In this document: piece after piece, positions 13,903-19,215 of the stretch
Layout: every line of letters begins with the position of its first letter
Position numbering within the stretch: the first letter of the stretch is position 1
Source: JAIPFM01 sp964494325
GTDB taxonomy: Bacteria > Planctomycetota > Phycisphaerae > Sedimentisphaerales > Anaerobacaceae
Direction of reading: 5' to 3'
NCBI GenBank assembly: GCA_964494325.1
Contig: CAZBTJ010000110.1
Span: 1 to 19,215, forward strand
Length of the DNA stretch: 19,215 nucleotides
Program-made: the position numbers and the translations under genes
Notes under the pieces: model-generated
Seen by the model: the letters and a program-made list of their open reading frames with translations, nothing else
The model's database searches: none
What the model was told of the DNA's origin: nothing

Positions 13903-14188
13903 TCGTCTTTCCTGTATGGGTGCCAGAGGGTGCTCGACGCTAGTTTCCCAAGCGTGATACCATGATATGCCAGCCGCACCCCATAGCCGTATTTGCGGTT
14001 GCATTTGCATTATCTGAGGGTCCAAACTCCTAAGTGCGTAGAACGTTAAACCAGGTATTGCAAATAGGCACATCTAAGATCGGCACTTGGGGAAATGTCA
14101 GAGGCATTTTTCTTCAGGGATGTTCTGATCCATACATCATGTGTATGGCATCTAACAGGAGACGAATTTCTATTTGTTGCGTCGTCAT
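13900..14188 (-). pseudogene. cheR: Frameshifted remnant of a CheR-type methyltransferase gene
   Basis: Twenty bases beyond the kinase stop an ATG (14188-14186) begins MTTQQIEIRLLLDAIHMMYG, a good match to the CheR N-terminal helix (usually IELxLLLEAI-x4-YG). The frame ends at a TGA at 14116-14114. In the next frame, RTSLKKNASDIS continues as the CheR segment ASLKRR would. In a third frame, FYALRSLDPQIMQMQPQIRL followed by WGAAGIS fits the stretch FYRALR-x-V-x-PxL-x-YPxIRIW-AGCxxGEE that holds SAM motif I. Stops and shifts divide these blocks, spacing between them is shorter than in intact genes, and the last two-thirds of CheR is absent or unrecognisable. The position directly behind a large hybrid kinase is the usual place of cheR in such clusters. 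The left boundary is approximate. Confidence 0.6.
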
Positions 14189-14208
14189 AGTATTGAGATT
14201 TTATCCGA

Positions 14209-17200
14209 TCATATATACAGCCATACACGCAGCATGGACATGACCTTGTCAAGATCGACCGGCTTGGCCAAGTAATCATTTGCCCCTGCTTCGATACATT
14301 TCTTGCGGTCACCTTTCATGGCTTTGGCTGTCAAAGCGAGAATCGGCAATTTCCAATGTTTTTTCTGCTCTCTGATCTTTCGCATGGCCTCGTAACCATC
14401 CATAACAGGCATCATGATGTCCATCAGCACAACGTCAATATCAGGATGAATATCGAGCATCTCCAGGGCTTTCTGGCCATTCTCCGCTCTAATGACAGTC
14501 ATCTTCTTGGCTTTTAAGGCATGAGACAGGGCAAAAATATTGCGTATGTCATCATCTACAATGAGCACTTTCTTACCGCACAAAACCGTTTCTTTTTCGT
14601 GAGCCATCCGAATCATGCGTTGTTGTTCCTGAGGCAACGATGTCTCAATCCGGTGAAGGAACAGGGAAGTTTCATCCAGGAGTCTCTCTGGTGAGTGTGC
14701 ACCCTTCAGGATAATACTGCTTGAGTATTTTCTGAGTTCCAGAGCTTCTGAGCGGGACAGATCTTTGCCCGAATAGATCACGATGGGGGGAGACGCAATA
14801 ATGTCATCATCGTTTGCGATTTGCTCCAGCAGGGTGGCGCCTGAGATATCCGGCAAGCCAAGATCAAGGACCATACAGTCAAATTTCTCCGTTTTTAAGA
14901 GGTCATACGCCTCTTTGCCTGTACCCACGGCAGAGATATCCACGTCACTGTTTCCAATCAGCTTGACAATGCTTTGTCTGGTCTTAACATCATCTTCAGC
15001 CACCAGTAGTTTTTTGATGTCCGCGCTGATGAATGACTGGATACCGCTGAACACCTGACTCAACTGTTCTTTGGTGGCAGGTTTGGTAAGATAGCCAATA
15101 GCCCCCATATTCATGGCCTTGGTTGAATTCTGAGTTTCATCCTGACCCGAAATGAAATGTACAGGTATATGTCGTGTTGCAGGATTTTCCTTGAGGCCAT
15201 TAATGACCTTGAATCCGTCCATGTCCGGCAGTCCCACATCCAGTAAAATGGCCTGGGGTTGATTCTGTACGGCACTTGTTAAGCCGGCTTCCCCGTGACC
15301 TTCGATCACACACTTAAAACCCTTTTCGTGCGAGATACCCTTGAGGATCTTCGCAAATCTCTCGTCATCTTCGATGATCAAGATCACCTTGTCATTGGCA
15401 GTGATTTTGCTTCGGTCGTCAGGGAAAACCTGGACAGCCGTATTTTGTATGCTGTTTTCAACGGCTGGCTCAATGATTTGGGGTTCAGAGTCCAGTTCTA
15501 TATTGTATTGAACATCGCACTCTGGCGTAGCGTTTGACGCCGCATCAGTCTGATCTGCGAACTCTACTGGCCCCATGGTTTCTGGCAGATACAGGGCAAA
15601 TGTGCTGCCCTGACCCTCCTGGCTTTGGAGCTGTATTTCTCCGCCTAGGAGTCTTGTCAGATGCAGTGAAATGGAGAGGCCCAGGCCGGTACCGCCAAAT
15701 TGTCGGTCAATGTCGCCATCTGCCTGTTGAAAGGCCGAGAAGATCATCTTCTGCTTTGCCTCTGCAATACCAATGCCGGTATCTGAAACGGCAATGGCCA
15801 CGGCCTTGTTGTGATCCAGATGACTGCGTGACAAATCGACGGTTTGCGCTGGCCTGCTAATCTTTATGGCGACCTGACCTTTGGACGTGAATTTAAAAGC
15901 ATTTGACAGAAGATTCTTCAATATCTGTTTGGCTCGCTTCTGGTCTGTTTTGATGCTAATAGACGCGTCTTTCTCAACCTCAACTTGGAAGTCCAGAGCG
16001 TTCTTCTTGGCCAATGGAGTGAATTCATGCTTCAGATTCTCAGCCAACCGTGGCAGGGAAACCTTCTCAAAACTGATTTCCATTTTGCCGGCTTCAATCT
16101 TGGCCATATCAAGTATTTCATTGATTAGAGACAGCAGTTCCTGACCTCCCTCGTAGATCATCCTACTGGACTCGAGCTGATCATCGGTTAGATTCCCGTC
16201 GCTGTTTTCCGTGAGTAGTTTGGCCAGGATCAGCAGGCTGTTCAATGGGGTTCTTAGCTCGTGAGACATATTGGACAGGAACTCGGATTTGTATTGATTG
16301 GCCTTCTCCAACTCTCGTGATTTGGTCTGGATTTCCTTCCATGAATTCTCAATATCCTGCTTCTGCTCTTCCAGTACCGAAGTCTTCTCTTCTAATTGTG
16401 CATTTGAGAATTCCAGCTCTTTCTGCTGAGATTTTAGCAACTCTTCCGAGCTCTTTAGCTGCTGTGTTTGCTCTTCCAGTTCCTCATTTGTGGCACGCAA
16501 TTCTTCCTGTTGGTTTTGCAGGGCCTCGGATTGGCTCTGAGTCTTTTTCAACAGTTCCGACATCTTGCTCCTAGACTGTGCCGCATTCACTGAAATGGCA
16601 ATATTATCAGAGACCTTTTCCAGCAATTCTATTTGCATGGGCGTGAATTCATGGAATGAACCCAGTTCAATTACGCCTATGGCTTTTTGCTCATGGAGAA
16701 ATGGCAAGACCAATATGTTTTGGGGAACCGCTTGTCCCACGCCGGACTGGACAGCAATATAATCATCAGGCACATTCGTCAGGATGATGGGTTTCTTTTC
16801 CAGGAGGGCTTGGCCTACCAGGCCCTGACCGGGCTTAATTTCATTTGTCATGCCTTTTCGACGCGTGTAGGCATAACTGCTAACGAGTCTCAGGGTTTCA
16901 TCTTCCTCAGCCAGGAAGATGGCCCCTATCTGGGCATCCAGACAGGAAGCCAGTTGAGTGATGATGTTTTGGGCCAAATCAACAGTCGATTGCTCACCAC
17001 GCATCTTATCGTGCAAAACGCTTTGGCCGGTTTTGAGCCAATTTTCACGCTGGTTTTCGGCAACCGTATCACGCAACTGCTGCGTCATGTTGGCTAAGGC
17101 TATGCCTAGTTCATCTACTTCTGAACGAGGCTTTATTTCGGACGAATAGTCTCCCTGAGCAATAGCATTGGCCTGACTCACAACGCCCCTGAGAGTCTCT

Positions 17201-18468
17201 CCCATTTGATTGATGGACATACAAAGGACATCATCGTTACTCCTGACCTGGGTTGATTGAGAAAAATCTCCTAGGGCCACTGCCTCACAAATGGTGGTGA
17301 TCACATGCAGAGAGTGAGCCACTTCCTCAAACGCCAGATTGACTTGCCCTATTTCATCGTCTGCGGTTTCTACTTTTTTCCAGTTCAGGTCGCCGCGAGC
17401 CATTTTTTCTGCGATCTCGGTTAAACCGCTTAGAGGTGCCACAATGCGGTCAATAAGCTTGTATATGATAAGCAGAGAAAACACGCATATGATAATGCCT
17501 ATCTGGATGCTAAACCACATCTGACGCGTGGCATCAGCCACGATGGCGGCACATGGGATGTTGACATTAGCAGACCAGGGGGTACTTGTTCTGCCAATAC
17601 TAATGGGTGAAAAAACGGCATATCCGTCTTCATCCTCTTCAAATGTACTGCTGCCATTCATGATGCAAGTGAGATCTTCATGCCAATCTGAATGGAGAAA
17701 TCTGATGTGTTTACCCAACAGGTCAGCGTTGTTTGATGCCGCAACAATCTTCCCATTGTGCGAGAAAATACACACTTGTGCCCCCTCGTCAAAGAGATGG
17801 ATTGTCTCAATCGTCTCTTGAAGCGTGCTCAACAGCATATCAACGCCTGCTACGCCATAAAACTTGCCATCGCGCATAATGGGGACCACCAGGGATGTGA
17901 TATACACGTCCTCGCCCTGCACGGAGCGGGTATAGGGATCAATAATGACTTCACTCTTAAGACGCTTGGGAACTTGGTAGTAATTACCCTTGCCCATGGT
18001 TTGATAGTCCACCAGGGGGGTCAAAACCGGTCCGTTTGGATCTCGTGACCAGCAGGAGATAAGACGTCCGGTCTGGTCATGTCCGGGCTGATTGGCGTAG
18101 GCGGCGTCCATCTGGTCAAAGGCGTTGGGCTCCCACAATGTATAGGTGGCGAGAAACGATGGATTTTCCTGGAGCATGGTTGACAGGATACTATTTACCT
18201 GATCCCTACCTATGTCCAAAGGCGAATTCACATCTTTGACAGCCGAGAGGGTCTGCGCCAGAGAACGTGCCGTATTCAATGCCAGCTCCATCTCAGCCTT
18301 TATTTGACGACCGTAATTCCGAGCCGTGTCCATGGAACGCTCTTTGGCCTCTGTGACTGCATGATTCCTGATTGTGAGACTGCTGTACGTGATCAACGTA
18401 CTCACAATAACAAAGAAACAGAGTCCTGTGGCAACAGCGAGCTTAGTTTTTATTGATCTGAAATTCAT
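14209..18468 (-). CDS. Hybrid histidine kinase: CACHE-HAMP-GAF-HisKA-HATPase-REC-REC-REC
   Basis: A 1419-residue inner-membrane sensor kinase. TM1 is at about 11-32 and TM2 at 318-337. Between them is a double-CACHE-like sensor (VPKRLKSEVIIDPYTRSVQG; VYITSLVVPIMRDGKFYGVAGVD is its core, 187-211). A HAMP domain follows (338-391), a second HAMP-like helix region (392-475), a GAF domain (about 500-630), and a Gln/Glu-rich coiled coil (630-727). The kinase core has SHELRTPLN (His736), the N-box NLLSN (Asn852-Asn856), DTGIGI (896-901) and GGTGLGLS (925-932). Three receiver domains carry phospho-acceptors Asp1077, Asp1202 and Asp1350, with Lys1129, Lys1255 and Lys1402. REC2 has LKGAHSPERLLDE, where most receivers have Lys-Pro. 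All catalytic residues appear intact. The ATG at 18468 has AGGA eight bases upstream. A decayed cheR follows; no output-domain regulator is present, so the partner is unknown. Confidence 0.93.
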   Translation of the reverse strand: MNFRSIKTKLAVATGLCFFVIVSTLITYSSLTIRNHAVTEAKERSMDTARNYGRQIKAEMELALNTARSLAQTLSAVKDVNSPLDIGRDQVNSILSTMLQENPSFLATYTLWEPNAFDQMDAAYANQPGHDQTGRLISCWSRDPNGPVLTPLVDYQTMGKGNYYQVPKRLKSEVIIDPYTRSVQGEDVYITSLVVPIMRDGKFYGVAGVDMLLSTLQETIETIHLFDEGAQVCIFSHNGKIVAASNNADLLGKHIRFLHSDWHEDLTCIMNGSSTFEEDEDGYAVFSPISIGRTSTPWSANVNIPCAAIVADATRQMWFSIQIGIIICVFSLLIIYKLIDRIVAPLSGLTEIAEKMARGDLNWKKVETADDEIGQVNLAFEEVAHSLHVITTICEAVALGDFSQSTQVRSNDDVLCMSINQMGETLRGVVSQANAIAQGDYSSEIKPRSEVDELGIALANMTQQLRDTVAENQRENWLKTGQSVLHDKMRGEQSTVDLAQNIITQLASCLDAQIGAIFLAEEDETLRLVSSYAYTRRKGMTNEIKPGQGLVGQALLEKKPIILTNVPDDYIAVQSGVGQAVPQNILVLPFLHEQKAIGVIELGSFHEFTPMQIELLEKVSDNIAISVNAAQSRSKMSELLKKTQSQSEALQNQQEELRATNEELEEQTQQLKSSEELLKSQQKELEFSNAQLEEKTSVLEEQKQDIENSWKEIQTKSRELEKANQYKSEFLSNMSHELRTPLNSLLILAKLLTENSDGNLTDDQLESSRMIYEGGQELLSLINEILDMAKIEAGKMEISFEKVSLPRLAENLKHEFTPLAKKNALDFQVEVEKDASISIKTDQKRAKQILKNLLSNAFKFTSKGQVAIKISRPAQTVDLSRSHLDHNKAVAIAVSDTGIGIAEAKQKMIFSAFQQADGDIDRQFGGTGLGLSISLHLTRLLGGEIQLQSQEGQGSTFALYLPETMGPVEFADQTDAASNATPECDVQYNIELDSEPQIIEPAVENSIQNTAVQVFPDDRSKITANDKVILIIEDDERFAKILKGISHEKGFKCVIEGHGEAGLTSAVQNQPQAILLDVGLPDMDGFKVINGLKENPATRHIPVHFISGQDETQNSTKAMNMGAIGYLTKPATKEQLSQVFSGIQSFISADIKKLLVAEDDVKTRQSIVKLIGNSDVDISAVGTGKEAYDLLKTEKFDCMVLDLGLPDISGATLLEQIANDDDIIASPPIVIYSGKDLSRSEALELRKYSSSIILKGAHSPERLLDETSLFLHRIETSLPQEQQRMIRMAHEKETVLCGKKVLIVDDDIRNIFALSHALKAKKMTVIRAENGQKALEMLDIHPDIDVVLMDIMMPVMDGYEAMRKIREQKKHWKLPILALTAKAMKGDRKKCIEAGANDYLAKPVDLDKVMSMLRVWLYI

Positions 18469-18766
18469 GCCTCAAATCCTAATTCTTAGAAGAGTATTGT
18501 TTTTATATATTTCACTGCTCCTGGGATCAGTACGGCGCGAAAAAAAGCCGGTAACAGGGTTATATCGGACAAATAGAGGTCGGGAATTACGAACTTGTGG
18601 GTGAGTCTTACAGGTTTTTCCAAGGCAGGGGAAGCTGCATGGTCCGAATTTCTCCGTTACGAGGTGCGTAGTGACGAGTCGCTTTTGGATTGAGTTGATG
18701 TGCGATAGTTGGATCAACAGACACGCGTTCAACTGACTTAGAACGACTAATACAAAAACAAGTCTA
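18469..18766. other. Spacer with an unassigned open stretch between the M64 and kinase genes
   Basis: On the minus strand, after the M64 stop and one further stop (TAG, 18766-18764), the same frame stays open for 51 codons until a TAA at 18610-18608. The last part reads VDPTIAHQLNPKATRHYAPR then NGEIRTMQLPLPWKNL, which looks protein-like. The only usual start within it is a GTG giving about 38 residues, without a good RBS. It may be a gene remnant or chance; I do not recognise a family. Between it and the kinase ATG there is a T-run (18540-18546 complement) with only a weak hairpin before it and no convincing promoter. Confidence 0.4.
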
Positions 18767-19215
18767 TTAATTGCTATACTCGATGATGACCCTCTTTATG
18801 GCGGCCTGACAGGCGTGGCAGAATTTCACGCCTCCCGCGCCCATGACGCAATGCAGGCAGGCTCTGTACATCCCGGTTTTGGTATAACCGGCCCCTTCAA
18901 ACAGGCCAATCAGGTTGTCATACTGGTCTTCTTCCGGTGTAGGTATAGGAAGATCAGGAGTTAACAAGTGGTCCCACTTGATCCGCTTAGGATTTAGATA
19001 GGCAGTAATATTGGGCTCAAGCGGTTCGATGCCACGTGTATAATAGACATGAAAGTAATCTTCGCTGACGTACTCATCTGCCAAGCCGGCAAACGAATGA
19101 CCAAACTCGTGTGTAAAGATCTCTTTACTGCGTTTGTTGTCTGAGGTAAAAACACAGTAATCATTAAAAAAACCAGCCCCACCATACCGTGGGGTATTGA
19201 CCCGCACAATCAAAA
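18767..19215 (-). CDS. Peptidase M64 (IgA-peptidase-like zinc metalloprotease), 3' part
   Basis: The last 148 or more residues of a gene that runs off the right edge. The zinc-binding signature is THEFGHSFAGLADEYV (His35, Glu36 and His39 of the visible part, then the Gly-Leu-Ala-Asp-Glu-Tyr that marks M64). The preceding VRVNTPRYGGAGFF matches the family's active-site-proximal strand. Near the end two Cys pairs, CLHC and CHAC, enclose VMGAGGVKF, a structural feature of the family, followed by a final helix AIKRVIIEYSN and tandem stops TAA TAG. Proteins of this family are secreted metallo-endopeptidases; most in environmental bacteria have unknown substrates. The catalytic domain's N-terminal part and the signal peptide are outside the window, so completeness cannot be judged. 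Confidence 0.9.
   Translation of the reverse strand, partial: LIVRVNTPRYGGAGFFNDYCVFTSDNKRSKEIFTHEFGHSFAGLADEYVSEDYFHVYYTRGIEPLEPNITAYLNPKRIKWDHLLTPDLPIPTPEEDQYDNLIGLFEGAGYTKTGMYRACLHCVMGAGGVKFCHACQAAIKRVIIEYSN

Overview
The window reads as a chromosomal segment from a bacterium of the Planctomycetota-Verrucomicrobiota-Lentisphaerota (PVC) type. The basis is gene content, not a phylogenetic marker: a Tat-exported Gfo/Idh/MocA oxidoreductase, a DUF6807 ('PmoA') protein, secreted beta-propellers joined to c-type haem motifs, a secreted two-domain beta protein, a peptidase M64 and a very large hybrid histidine kinase. Base composition is moderate and genes are separated by fairly long AT-richer spacers. 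There is no rRNA, tRNA, CRISPR array, prophage or intact transposase. The genus cannot be fixed from this sequence.

Layout. 5-2465 (+): exported Gfo/Idh/MocA oxidoreductase, then a 7-bp tandem repeat array, then a secreted DUF6807 protein; a two-way terminator follows. 2527-3615 (-): class V aminotransferase with a good sigma70-type promoter. 3744-3869: nested inverted-repeat (MITE-like) element. 4010-5695 (-): secreted two-domain beta protein, divergent from 6108-8474 (+), a large secreted propeller/di-haem protein of the hydrazine-synthase-alpha-like group, which is followed after 7 bases by a TRIC-type membrane protein (8482-9126). 9465-13140 (-): a haem-binding propeller (possible lipoprotein) and a polytopic DUF6057-like membrane protein; directly behind the latter, in its own frame, lies the C-terminal stub of a hydroxypyruvate-isomerase-like TIM-barrel gene that keeps its stop and terminator. 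13504-13902 (+): small SpoIIAA/STAS-like protein. 13900-14188 (-): decayed cheR. 14209-18468 (-): CACHE-HAMP-GAF-kinase-REC-REC-REC hybrid kinase. 18767-19215 (-): 3' part of a peptidase M64 gene.

How the genes may work together. The oxidoreductase, the DUF6807 protein and the isomerase stub belong to families often found in carbohydrate-catabolic clusters of PVC bacteria, so the two ends of the first half may be parts of one sugar-use repertoire (inference). The two haem-propeller proteins and the DUF6057-like protein point to an envelope redox function that is not characterised. The kinase has lost the CheR-type methyltransferase normally expected behind it, so it probably signals through its own receiver domains or an unlinked partner.

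The most interesting items are the haem-propeller plus DUF6057 pair, the two gene remnants (isomerase and cheR), the drifting heptamer array and the hairpin element.
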